Assembly (NCBI RefSeq): GCF_003628145.1
Contig: NZ_RBZV01000001.1
Span: 901,558 to 965,557, forward strand
Direction: 5' to 3'
DNA: 64,000 nucleotides
Source: Trinickia fusca
GTDB taxonomy: Bacteria > Pseudomonadota > Gammaproteobacteria > Burkholderiales > Burkholderiaceae
The notes under the pieces were generated by a model. The model ran no database searches. It was not told the origin of the DNA and saw only the letters and a program-made list of their open reading frames with translations. Made by a program: the position numbers and the translations under genes. This document shows, piece after piece, positions 8,212 to 16,165 of this stretch. Numbering within the stretch: position 1 is the first letter of the stretch; every line of letters begins with the position of its first letter.

Positions 8212-9414
8212 ATGATTGTCGACATTGTTTGGTGGGATCTGGACGGATCCACGCAAACCATCGAATCGCTGAAGGCCCATCTGGACGACGATACCGTCGG
8301 CCGCTGGGCGAACGTACCCGGCCTGCGAGCCAAGCACTGGATAGCGGATGCGGAAAAGAATCGGTGGGGCGCGATCATGCTCTGGGAAGGAGACCGTCCT
8401 GCCGCCCACTTGCTGCCCCCGAACGATGCGCAGAACCTGATCGGGCGGCCGGTTGCCGAGCGCTCGCGCTTCACGGTCGCGGCGACCGCCGAAAGCGGCG
8501 ACGTCCAGCAGTTCATGCGCACGCTCGAACCTGCTCTGCTTCACACCGACGCGGCAGGTTCGGGGCGTACGTCGCGCCCGATCGACTACATCGTTGCCGA
8601 CGCTTTCACCCGTACCCCGCTCGAAGGCAATCCGGTCGCGGTGTTTCTGCTCGACGAGCCGCTGCCCGCGCAGCGCATGCAACAAATTGCCCGCGAAATG
8701 AATCTGTCGGAAACGACGTTCGTGATGCCGCCCAAGCAAGGCGGAGATGTGCATGTCCGCATCTTCACGCCGGTCAACGAGCTGCCGTTCGCTGGCCACC
8801 CGCTGCTCGGTACGGCCGTCGCCCTCAGGCACGTCAAGGCGCAGGATCGCTTCGTGTTCGAAACCGGCATGGGGCTCGTCCCGTTCGAGGTGCAATCCGA
8901 AGCCCCCGGCCTCGCGTTCGTCACGATGCAGCAGCCGATCCCGACCTGGCAACGCTACGAGCATGCCGACCGACTGCTCGACGCCCTCGGCGTGAAAGCG
9001 TCCTTGCTGCCCGTCGAGGCCTATCGAAACGGCCCGCGTCACGTGTTCGTCACGTGCCCCGACGCCTCCGCGCTCTCCGACGTTCACCCGGACCATCGCG
9101 CGCTGACGGCATTCGATGACATGTCGGCAATCTGTATCGCCCCGGCCGGAGACCACTGGCGCGCCCGCATGTTTTCACCCGCCTATGGCGTGGTCGAAGA
9201 TGCGGCGACCGGGTCCGCGGCCGGCCCCATCGCCATTCACCTCGCCCGCCATGGACGGATTCCCTGGGACCAGCCGCTGCACATCCTCCAGGGCGTCGAG
9301 ATCAAACGGCCTTCGCACATGTACGCGCACGTGACCGGAACGGAGCATCACATCCAGTCCGTCAAGGTCAGCGGACATGGCACCGTCATCGCACGCGGCC
9401 GGCTTGGCATCTAG
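8212..9414 (+). CDS. phzF: PhzF isomerase with fused N-terminal YdhR-like domain
   Basis: 400 aa; canonical PhzF is about 278. PhzF isomerises DHHA to the ketone that condenses to phenazine. Its diaminopimelate-epimerase-fold residues Glu45, His74 and Asp208 map to Glu167, His196 and Asp330, all offset by exactly 122, so the C-terminal part is a complete, probably active PhzF. Residues 1-95 form an extra domain (MIVDIVWWDL, then PGLRAKHWIADAEKNRWG and an IMLWEG strand) resembling the YdhR/ABM ferredoxin-like dimeric alpha/beta-barrel family; about 96-122 is a linker. The frame is continuous and no start with a clear RBS is seen at the domain border. RBS AGGACA precedes ATG 8212. The 39-bp gap after phzE contains nine consecutive C. 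The PhzF assignment is sure; the role of the extra domain is unknown. Confidence 0.95.
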   Translation: MIVDIVWWDLDGSTQTIESLKAHLDDDTVGRWANVPGLRAKHWIADAEKNRWGAIMLWEGDRPAAHLLPPNDAQNLIGRPVAERSRFTVAATAESGDVQQFMRTLEPALLHTDAAGSGRTSRPIDYIVADAFTRTPLEGNPVAVFLLDEPLPAQRMQQIAREMNLSETTFVMPPKQGGDVHVRIFTPVNELPFAGHPLLGTAVALRHVKAQDRFVFETGMGLVPFEVQSEAPGLAFVTMQQPIPTWQRYEHADRLLDALGVKASLLPVEAYRNGPRHVFVTCPDASALSDVHPDHRALTAFDDMSAICIAPAGDHWRARMFSPAYGVVEDAATGSAAGPIAIHLARHGRIPWDQPLHILQGVEIKRPSHMYAHVTGTEHHIQSVKVSGHGTVIARGRLGI

Positions 9415-9442
9415 TGTCCATCGCCTTCACGGAACCCCAGTC

Positions 9443-10087
9443 ATGAGCACGAACACCAGTCGTTTCGAAAGTCTGACAGGACGCGTCGACGTCCAATTCC
9501 CCGAATATGACGATCCGCCGCCCAATCCCCTCACGCTGCTGCGAAGCTGGCTCGCGGCAGCGGAAGCCGCCCGCGTACGGGAACCGAAGGCGCTCGCGTT
9601 TGCGACGGCGGGCGCCGACGGACGCGCGTCCACGCGCGTCGTCGCGTTCTCGAAGATCGACGATCGGGGCCTGATCTTCTGCTCGCATTCGTCGAGCCGC
9701 AAAGGCCGCGAGCTGGCCGAAAACGGCTGGGCCTCCGGCCTCCTCTACTGGCGCGAAACGGGACAGCAGATCATGATTTCCGGCCCCACGATCGAGCTCG
9801 AAGAAACGGTATCGGAAGCCATGTGGTTCGCAAGATCGATACCGATGCACGCAATGTCGAGCGCATCGCATCAGAGCGACGAGCTCGTCGATCGAGAGGC
9901 ATTGCGCGAAAAAGCCGAAGATCTCCTCGCGCTCGGCGTCGCCTTACCTCGACCGCCCCAATTCGTCGGCTATCGCCTCGAACCTCACGAGTTCGAATTC
10001 TGGGCAGCCAGCTCCGACAGGCTCCACCGTCGCCTGAAATACGACCTCGACGGCGGCATCTGGAAAACCACGCGGTTGCAACCGTGA
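9443..10087 (+). CDS. phzG: Phenazine biosynthesis FMN-dependent oxidase PhzG
   Basis: 214 aa, the same length as Pseudomonas PhzG. Member of the pyridoxamine-5'-phosphate-oxidase fold; oxidises dihydro- and tetrahydrophenazine carboxylates toward phenazine-1-carboxylate and phenazine-1,6-dicarboxylate. FMN-binding features include TRVVAFSKID, FCSHSSSRKGREL and a C-terminal FEFW...RLHRR segment typical of the family. Start chosen at ATG 9443 (MSTNTSRFESL), which matches the family N-terminus; an in-frame extension to 9377 lies inside phzF. Gap to phzF is 28 bp; a 203-bp gap follows before phzC. Confidence 0.95.
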   Translation: MSTNTSRFESLTGRVDVQFPEYDDPPPNPLTLLRSWLAAAEAARVREPKALAFATAGADGRASTRVVAFSKIDDRGLIFCSHSSSRKGRELAENGWASGLLYWRETGQQIMISGPTIELEETVSEAMWFARSIPMHAMSSASHQSDELVDREALREKAEDLLALGVALPRPPQFVGYRLEPHEFEFWAASSDRLHRRLKYDLDGGIWKTTRLQP

Positions 10088-10214
10088 CGCGCTTGCCGAT
10101 AAGCAACTTACGCTGTGACTACTCTCGATATCCCGGTCGGTGTCGGCCAGACCGCATTGTTCATCGACACGCTGAGCTTGACGCGCTGAGGTAGCGCGAA
10201 CCGGTAGGCGCAGT

Positions 10215-10251
10215 CCGCGGCGACGACAGGTTGCTCATGTCGCCGCCGCGG
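10215..10251. repeat. Long inverted repeat between phzG and phzC
   Basis: 14-bp arms (CCGCGGCGACGACA at 10215-10228 against 10238-10251, one mismatch) with a 9-nt loop. It lies in the only long gap of the operon, 39 bp before phzC. No T-run follows. It may be an RNA processing or attenuation structure, or the edge of a joined segment. Confidence 0.5.
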
Positions 10252-10290
10252 TCCGCCCCCTCTGATCCAAAGTAGGTTCACCCCTTGTGC

Positions 10291-11730
10291 ATGACTATGG
10301 ACCGCATTCTCTCTCCCCTGCATATCGCCAAAGATTGGTCGCCCGCTTCCTGGCAAACGAAGCCGGCGTTGCAACAGCCGACGTACCCCGACACGGCCGC
10401 GCTCGACTGTGCAGTTGCCGAGCTGCGCCAGTTGCCGCCTCTGGTTGCGTCGTGGGAAGTGCTGGCGCTCAAGCGCAAGCTGGCCGACGCGGCGGACGGC
10501 CGCTGCTTTTTGCTGCAAGGCGGCGATTGCGCCGAGCGCTTTGCCGACTGCACGGCGAGCGTCATCGCCGATCGCCTGAAGGTCTTGCAGCAGATGAGCC
10601 TCGTGCTGGCCCATGGCTTGAAGCTGCCGATCGTGCGTGTCGGCCGGTTCGCCGGTCAATATGCGAAGCCGCGCTCGGCGGACACGGAGACGCGCGATGG
10701 CGTGACGCTGCCGTGCTACCGCGGCGACATCGTCAATGGGAGCGAGTTTTCCGCGCAGGCGCGTGAACCCGATCCGCGGCGCATGATCGAGGGGCACACC
10801 AAATCCGCGCTCACGATGAACTTCGTGCGGGCCCTGGTCGACGGCGGTTTCGCCGATCTGCATCACCCCGAGTATTGGGATCTGGCCTGGGGTTCGCATG
10901 CGCCGCTGCAAGATGAGTATCGGAAGATGGTGCAGTCCATCGGCGAATCGATGCGCTTCATGGAGACGCTCGCAGGCGAACCGTTCGACAGCTATGCGAA
11001 CGTGGATTTCTATACTTCTCACGAAGTCCTGCTGCTGAACTACGACGAAGCCGTCACCCGGCAGGTGCCGCAACACTGGGGCTGGTTCAATCTGTCGACG
11101 CACTTGCCGTGGATCGGCATGCGTACCGCGCAGCTCGACGGCGCCCATGTCGAGTATTGCTCCGGTATCCGCAATCCGATCGGCTTGAAAGTCGGGCCCG
11201 GCGTGACGCCCGACCTGCTGTTGCGCACGATCGATGCGTTGAATCCGGACAACGAGGCCGGTCGACTGACGCTCATCACACGCATGGGTGCGGCAAAGAT
11301 CGAAGCAGAATTGCCGCAGCATCTGAGGGCCGTCAAGGCGGAGGGCAAGCACGTTCTGTGGTGTTGCGATCCGATGCATGGCAACGGCGAGACGACGCCC
11401 GGCGGAGTGAAGACAAGGCGCTTCGAGAATATCCGTGCGGAGCTCGAAGCGGCATTCGACCTTCATGCGGCCTGCGGCACGCGTCTGGGTGGCGTGCATC
11501 TGGAGCTGACCGGCGAGAACGTGACCGAATGCCTCGGCGGTGCACGCAATCTGACCGAAGCAGATCTGGCTCGTGCATACAAGTCGACTGTCGACCCGCG
11601 CTTGAACTACGAACAGTCGCTGGAAATCGCCATGGCAATCGTGCGCAAGCGCCGCGCGGCCTCGATTGCCGACATCGAGGCGAAGCGCCACGCGAGCCAG
11701 GCCAACGGAGCCATGCAACTTCCGGTCTGA
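10291..11730 (+). CDS. phzC: Type II (plant-type) DAHP synthase, phz-linked
   Basis: About 479 aa. Condenses phosphoenolpyruvate and erythrose-4-phosphate to DAHP, feeding the shikimate pathway toward chorismate for phenazines. Type II signatures: LLQGGDCAE, KVGP-like GLKVGPGV, WCCDPMHGNGET, GGVHLELTGENVTEC and DPRLNYEQSLE. Unlike the short PhzC of pseudomonads (about 405 aa), it keeps the N-terminal extension (WSPASW...) and the helical insert between GGFADLHH and YTSHEVLLLNYDEA that characterise long, allosterically regulated enzymes. Start: ATG 10291, with ATG 10297 as alternative; neither has a strong RBS. Last gene of the cluster, 203 bp after phzG, and perhaps separately promoted. Confidence 0.92.
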   Translation: MTMDRILSPLHIAKDWSPASWQTKPALQQPTYPDTAALDCAVAELRQLPPLVASWEVLALKRKLADAADGRCFLLQGGDCAERFADCTASVIADRLKVLQQMSLVLAHGLKLPIVRVGRFAGQYAKPRSADTETRDGVTLPCYRGDIVNGSEFSAQAREPDPRRMIEGHTKSALTMNFVRALVDGGFADLHHPEYWDLAWGSHAPLQDEYRKMVQSIGESMRFMETLAGEPFDSYANVDFYTSHEVLLLNYDEAVTRQVPQHWGWFNLSTHLPWIGMRTAQLDGAHVEYCSGIRNPIGLKVGPGVTPDLLLRTIDALNPDNEAGRLTLITRMGAAKIEAELPQHLRAVKAEGKHVLWCCDPMHGNGETTPGGVKTRRFENIRAELEAAFDLHAACGTRLGGVHLELTGENVTECLGGARNLTEADLARAYKSTVDPRLNYEQSLEIAMAIVRKRRAASIADIEAKRHASQANGAMQLPV

Positions 11731-11736
11731 GAACAG

Positions 11737-11782
11737 GCCGGCTTGAAACCGGCAGCCGCTGCTTGGAAGCACAGCGGCTGCC
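11737..11782. terminator. Terminator-like hairpins between convergent phzC and MDR gene
   Basis: Two overlapping hairpins: GCCGG/CCGGC (11737-11753), then an 11-bp perfect stem GGCAGCCGCTG / CAGCGGCTGCC (11751-11782, 10-nt loop). No clear T-run. The position between converging genes supports a shared terminator role. Confidence 0.5.
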
Positions 11783-11804
11783 GCCAGGCGCAATGCAGCT
11801 ACCG

Positions 11805-12848
11805 CTATAGCTTCACGAATACGGTGCCGAGATGATGCCCATGAACCGTATCGCGCAACGCGATCGGCGCCTGGTCCAGGCCTTCGATCACCGTGTGCGG
11901 GAACTTGATTGCTCCGGTGCGCAGCCACTCGGGGAACCGTTCGGACCATTCACGCTTGGCCTCAGAATTATCGTCGGCGCTGTAGCCGCGCATCGTGATT
12001 CGCTTCAGGAGGATCTGAGTCGCGTCGAGCGCGACGACAGCGGTCCGGCCCGTGCCGGTGGCGGCAAGCTGCCCCGACAGCGTACCGATGATCACGAAGC
12101 GCGCCCCCTCCCGCGCGACGGCCAGCGCGGCCTGCAGCTGCTCGCCCGCGACCATGTCGACGAAGACGTCGATACCGCCCTGGGCCGCGTCCTCCAGCTG
12201 ACTCACGAAAGACCGGCCGTCGCCGCGAATGACCGCTGCGTCGTAGCCCAGCTCCGTGACCAGCCGCCGTGCCTTTTCGCGCGAGCTGGTGCTGCCGATC
12301 ACGCGCCGCGCCCCCAGCCGGCGTGCAATCTGCCCCGCCATCGAACCGATCGCACCGGCGGCACTGGACACGAAGACGGTGTCGCCCGGGCGGATTTGCA
12401 CCGCACACGTCAACGCCGCATAAGCCGTCCAGCCGTGCCCCATGTGGCCGAGATACCCGACCGGCTCCGGCAACGGCTGGCCGACGCGATAACATTGCGC
12501 CACTGGAACGGCCGCGTAATCGCGCCACCCTTTGAAATGCGTGACCATGTCGCCCGGCTGCAGCGGGCTGCCGGCCGGCGCCTGTATCACCTCGCCAAGC
12601 GCTTCGCCGCGCAGCGCGTCGCCTGCGTTCAATGCCGGAAAGGGCACGCCCGGCACATCCTCGGCGCCCTCGCTCACCATCGCGCGCAGCGACGCCGAGA
12701 CCAGGAAATAGTGATTGCGGACCAGCACTTCGCCCGCGCCGGCCTCGGGCACGGACGTCGAGACGATTTCGAAATCTTCGGGTGTAGGCAGGCCTTTGAG
12801 CCTGGCCTTCAATCTCACTTCACGGTTCGTCATAGTGGACGCAGTCAT
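11805..12848 (-). CDS. Zinc-independent MDR family NADP(H)-dependent oxidoreductase
   Basis: 347 aa. Medium-chain dehydrogenase/reductase of the leukotriene-B4 dehydrogenase / 2-alkenal reductase type: N-terminal GroES-like half (RLKGLPTPEDFEIV), cofactor half with VFVSSAAGAIGSMAGQIARRLGARRVIGS and no zinc ligands. Likely reduces enones or quinones using NADPH. Start at ATG 12848 with an AGAGGA RBS; open sequence beyond it belongs to the divergent gene. Divergent from a TetR regulator with a palindromic operator between them, so probably induced by that regulator's ligand. Whether it handles phenazines or other redox-active compounds cannot be told from sequence. Confidence 0.88.
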   Translation of the reverse strand: MTASTMTNREVRLKARLKGLPTPEDFEIVSTSVPEAGAGEVLVRNHYFLVSASLRAMVSEGAEDVPGVPFPALNAGDALRGEALGEVIQAPAGSPLQPGDMVTHFKGWRDYAAVPVAQCYRVGQPLPEPVGYLGHMGHGWTAYAALTCAVQIRPGDTVFVSSAAGAIGSMAGQIARRLGARRVIGSTSSREKARRLVTELGYDAAVIRGDGRSFVSQLEDAAQGGIDVFVDMVAGEQLQAALAVAREGARFVIIGTLSGQLAATGTGRTAVVALDATQILLKRITMRGYSADDNSEAKREWSERFPEWLRTGAIKFPHTVIEGLDQAPIALRDTVHGHHLGTVFVKL

Positions 12849-12875
12849 GTTTGATCCTCTGATCGCTTGACCCTG

Positions 12876-12892
12876 TTCGCCCAGCGGGCGAA
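12876..12892. promoter_or_regulatory. Candidate TetR operator
   Basis: Perfect palindrome TTCGCCC-AGC-GGGCGAA in the divergent gap between the oxidoreductase and the TetR gene, 28 bp from the oxidoreductase start. Size and symmetry fit a TetR-family dimer site. Confidence 0.6.
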
Positions 12893-12893
12893 T

Positions 12894-13607
12894 ATGCCAG
12901 CCAAAATATTCTTGCTGCAGGGTGCCCACTTGGCTACTCGCTTTTCCAAGCCCGTGAATGCGGCGCGCAGAGAACCACGCCAGAAGCGAGCGCGCGTCAC
13001 GATCGACTCGATTCTCGACGCAACCGCTCAGATTCTGGGGCGGCGCGGATGGACCGGGCTCACCACGAACGCCGTCGCCGACGTCGCCGGCGTCAGCATC
13101 GGTTCCCTGTACCAGTACTTTCCGAACAAGCTGGGATTGGTCGAAGCAGTCAAGCGACGGCATTTCGACGAGGTCCTGACGGCACTGCGCACCGCGACCG
13201 ACGACACCGTGCCGCATGCGATGCGCATCGAAGCGTTCGTCGACGGCCTCATCGCCGCCCATAGCCGATATCCCGCCTCTCACCAGGTGCTGCTCGAAAA
13301 AGCGCCGGACAGCATCGACGAACAGCAGGTCGAGGACGAATTCCGCGCCTGGTACGAGAAGGGATGTCGGGCACTCGTCCAAAGCGCGGGCGACGCACGC
13401 GCGACGAATGCCGATCGTCTGTCGATCGCTACGCAGGTGCTCGCGTCCGCGGTTGCGGGCGCGGTTCACGACGCGGCAAAGCAAGGCACGCTGCATTCGC
13501 CGATCCTGCGGCAGGAGTTGATCGCGCTGGTCGAATGCGTATGCGAAGGCTCTCATCGCTCCCCATTGCAATTTCGTTCAAGACACAAGGTAGGCCGGCA
13601 CACATAG
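12894..13607 (+). CDS. TetR/AcrR family transcriptional regulator
   Basis: 237 aa from ATG 12894; a GTG at 12954 (217 aa) is a plausible alternative because the operator-like palindrome ends 1 bp before ATG 12894 and no RBS is seen. Helix-turn-helix at about 40-90 (ATAQILGRRGWTGLTTNAV, then GVSIGSLYQYFPNKLGLV), a classic TetR DNA-binding domain, then a helical ligand-binding domain. Divergent from the MDR oxidoreductase, which it probably represses together with itself. The stop overlaps the GTG alternative start of the next gene (TAGTG). Confidence 0.9.
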   Translation: MPAKIFLLQGAHLATRFSKPVNAARREPRQKRARVTIDSILDATAQILGRRGWTGLTTNAVADVAGVSIGSLYQYFPNKLGLVEAVKRRHFDEVLTALRTATDDTVPHAMRIEAFVDGLIAAHSRYPASHQVLLEKAPDSIDEQQVEDEFRAWYEKGCRALVQSAGDARATNADRLSIATQVLASAVAGAVHDAAKQGTLHSPILRQELIALVECVCEGSHRSPLQFRSRHKVGRHT

Positions 13608-13642
13608 TGGCAAGTCCGATCGACTTCGCTGCCTCGACTGCC

Positions 13643-14314
13643 ATGACCTTGCGCTACGCCCCTTCCGTGCTGCATGCATTCCCCGAACTCGTCTCGCGCG
13701 CGTGGCGTGTCGACGGCATCACGTGCCCGGCCTCGGCCGATACGAACGGCTTCGTCGATCGCCTGACCGCCCTTGCGGCCGAGCGCTTGGCCTCGAGCAG
13801 CGAAGGCGAGCTTCCCGAGATCCGATCCTGGCGGCACGCGTTCGCGAAGATGGGCTTGAAACCCACGCAATATCGCTGCGCGTCCGAAGCGCTGCTGCGG
13901 CGCTTTCGCAAGGAGGGTGCGCTGCCGCACATTCATCCGCTCGTCGATCTGTGCAATGCGGTATCGCTCGCGTTCGCGATTCCGCTCGCGGTCTTCGATC
14001 TTCGACAGGTGGCCGGCGCGCTGACGGTGCGCCATGCCGACGGCAGCGAGACATACCGAACGTTTTCGGGCGAGATCGAGCACCCCGAACCGCACGAGGT
14101 GATCTTTGCCGACGAGGCGGGTGAGGCGCACGCACGCCGCTGGACGAACCGGCAAAGCGGTGCCTCGGCCGTGCGTACCGAGACCGCTTCGGTGCTGATC
14201 GTGGCCGAAGCGATGCACGAGACGGCGCAATCCGACCTCGCGCGCCTCGATACGACGTTGCGCGCCGGGCTTGCTGCTGCATGGCCGGCTCGCTGGGTCC
14301 ACGCTATCGGCTGA
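13643..14314 (+). CDS. B3/4 domain-containing protein
   Basis: 223 aa from ATG 13643; a GTG at 13607 (235 aa) overlapping the tetR stop is equally possible and has an AAGG-type RBS upstream. Contains a free-standing B3/4 domain, the module of phenylalanyl-tRNA synthetase beta subunit: SWRHAFAKMGLKPTQYRCASEALLRR, HPLVDLCNAVSL and a final RHADG/FADEAGEAHARRWTNRQS region. Stand-alone members are thought to act in tRNA quality control or as uncharacterised RNA-binding proteins; no substrate can be inferred. Likely co-transcribed with tetR. Confidence 0.85.
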   Translation: MTLRYAPSVLHAFPELVSRAWRVDGITCPASADTNGFVDRLTALAAERLASSSEGELPEIRSWRHAFAKMGLKPTQYRCASEALLRRFRKEGALPHIHPLVDLCNAVSLAFAIPLAVFDLRQVAGALTVRHADGSETYRTFSGEIEHPEPHEVIFADEAGEAHARRWTNRQSGASAVRTETASVLIVAEAMHETAQSDLARLDTTLRAGLAAAWPARWVHAIG

Positions 14315-14396
14315 GCCGAAACGCGGCGTGCGGCGCAGCGTGCGAACGCACCCCCCGATGCGAGGGTCTATATCGACACCTGCTCGAGGAAATGCC

Positions 14397-15206
14397 ATGC
14401 GCACGCTCGCAATCGCACTGGCCGGCATCGTCGTGCTGCTGTATGGCTTGGCCGTGGCCGCGCTGCGCTGGCTCGAAGGCCGGCTGATCTATCCGCTCGA
14501 ACGGCTGCGCGAGGTCACGCCGAACCCGGACGCCGAACGCCTTGCGCTCGTGCCCATCGGTACGGTCGACGGCATCGAGCTCACCTGCCGCTATCAGGCC
14601 AGCACGCGCGCCGACGGCATGACGGTCGTGCTGTTTCATGGCAACGGCGAAGACCTGTCACAGCGCGTGCACATCGCGCACGATCTCGTCGCCGAGGGGT
14701 ATGGCGTGTTCCTTGCCGAGTATCGCGGCTACGGCGGCAACGCAGGCCACCCCAGCGAAGCGGGCTTGTACGCCGACGGCCGGGCGGCGCTCGCGTTCGT
14801 CGCCGCGCGCACCTCGCGCATCGTGCTGCACGGCTATTCCCTTGGCTCCGGCGTAGCGGTGCAGTTGGCGACCGAATATCCGATCTCGGCCCTTGCGCTC
14901 GAAGCGCCGTTCACGTGCATCGCCGACGTCGCGCGCACGCGCTTTCCGTTCCTGCCCATGCGCTGGCTCGTGCGCGACCGCTACGACAATCTCGCGAAGA
15001 TCGGTCACGTCGAGGCGCCCGTGCTGATCTACGGCGGCAGCCGCGACCGCGTCGTGCCGCCGCAGCACTTCGCACGTCTGTTCGACGCTGTGCGCGCCTC
15101 ACGGCGGCTCATCGTGATCGAGGGCGCTGATCACATCGATGTGTGGGCCAAGGGCGGCGATGCGCTCATGCTGGCCTTTCTGCGCGAACTGTCTCGATCG
15201 GCTTGA
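14397..15206 (+). CDS. Alpha/beta hydrolase, membrane-anchored
   Basis: 269 aa. N-terminal membrane segment (residues about 4-25) followed by a serine hydrolase domain like ABHD12/13 and the YfhR/BEM46 group. Catalytic features: oxyanion motif FHGNGEDLS, nucleophile elbow HGYSLGSGVA, acid GGSRDRVVP and histidine GADHIDVW. Substrate unknown. ATG 14397 follows a GAGGAA-like RBS. Confidence 0.88.
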   Translation: MRTLAIALAGIVVLLYGLAVAALRWLEGRLIYPLERLREVTPNPDAERLALVPIGTVDGIELTCRYQASTRADGMTVVLFHGNGEDLSQRVHIAHDLVAEGYGVFLAEYRGYGGNAGHPSEAGLYADGRAALAFVAARTSRIVLHGYSLGSGVAVQLATEYPISALALEAPFTCIADVARTRFPFLPMRWLVRDRYDNLAKIGHVEAPVLIYGGSRDRVVPPQHFARLFDAVRASRRLIVIEGADHIDVWAKGGDALMLAFLRELSRSA

Positions 15207-15320
15207 GGGCGCTGCCGCGGCGGGCACATCGCCCAGGCCGCACGGGGACGGCACGAATGAGGTAGTATCCGCACCGTATCGGACGGGCACCGTCCCCCTT
15301 TCCCACGCATTGCTTCTTCC

Positions 15321-16154
15321 GTGAATTTCGACGAATACTGCGCGCAAAAGGCCGCGCCCGCGGGCTCGAGCGCCTATTACGCGCTGCGCCAGGCGCCGGC
15401 CGCGCGCCAACCGTTCCTGACCGCCCTCTTCGCGCTGCGCCGCGAGCTCGAGGAAACCGTCAAGGACGTCAGCGATCCGACGATCGGCCGCACGAAGCTC
15501 GCCTGGTGGCAGCAGGAAACGGCCGCGCTCGTCGCAGGCCGCCCGTCGCATCCGGTCTCGCAAGCGCTGGCTGCGCATTGCGCCGACATCAAGCGCGAAG
15601 AGCCGACACTGCTCGCGCTCGTGGCGGGCTTTCAGATGGATCTGGATCAGGCGCGCTACCTCGACTTCGCGAACCTGCGCCGTTACATCGAGCGCACCGG
15701 TGGCACGTTCGCGGCGGCCGTCGCCCGCGCGACGGCACGCGAGCCGCAGCACGCGGCGCAATGGGCCGAACCGCTCGGCAACGCGCTGATGCTCGCGCAG
15801 CTCGTCCAAGAGCTGGGCAACGACGCGCGCCACGGCCGCATCTACCTCCCCATCGACGAATTGCAGCGCTATCAGGTCACGGCCGCCGACTTGCTGAACC
15901 GCCGCTACAGCGACGCATTCGTCGAGCTCATGCGCTTTCAGACGAATCGCGCGCGCGAGGCGCTGACCACGGCCGTCGCAGGCATCCCTGCCCAGGAGCG
16001 CAAGACGCAGCGCACGCTGCGCGCGCAATCGGCGCTGGCGCTGGCACTGCTCGAGGAAATCGAACGCGACGGCTATCAGGTGCTGCATCAGCGCATCGCA
16101 CTGACGCCGATCCGCAAGCTGTGGATCGCCTGGCGCGCGGCCCGCGCACGCTGA
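15321..16154 (+). CDS. Squalene/phytoene synthase-family protein with degenerate metal motifs
   Basis: 277 aa, GTG start. Aligns by eye with HpnD-type squalene/phytoene synthases of beta-proteobacteria: FDEYCAQKAAPAGSSAYYAL, SDPTIGRTKLAWW, and HGRIYLP near the second motif. The Mg-binding acidic motifs are altered: first motif reads RRELEETVKD instead of the DxxxD form (CREVDDVVDE), and the second reads QELGNDARHGRIYLP. Canonical members condense prenyl diphosphates; this one may be a non-catalytic homologue of the NDUFAF6 sort or have changed chemistry. No hopanoid (hpn) genes are nearby. Confidence 0.85.
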   Translation: MNFDEYCAQKAAPAGSSAYYALRQAPAARQPFLTALFALRRELEETVKDVSDPTIGRTKLAWWQQETAALVAGRPSHPVSQALAAHCADIKREEPTLLALVAGFQMDLDQARYLDFANLRRYIERTGGTFAAAVARATAREPQHAAQWAEPLGNALMLAQLVQELGNDARHGRIYLPIDELQRYQVTAADLLNRRYSDAFVELMRFQTNRAREALTTAVAGIPAQERKTQRTLRAQSALALALLEEIERDGYQVLHQRIALTPIRKLWIAWRAARAR

Positions 16155-16165
16155 GCGCCAAACCG

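Noticed and set aside
10115-10189. 24-codon GTG ORF between phzG and phzC, a possible leader peptide
   Set aside because: No RBS, no run of Phe/Tyr/Trp codons expected of an aromatic attenuator, and start codon GTG; kept only as an unproven possibility.
10108-11949. 613-codon open frame on the minus strand across phzC
   Set aside because: Antisense shadow; phzC in the other direction has all type II DAHP synthase motifs.
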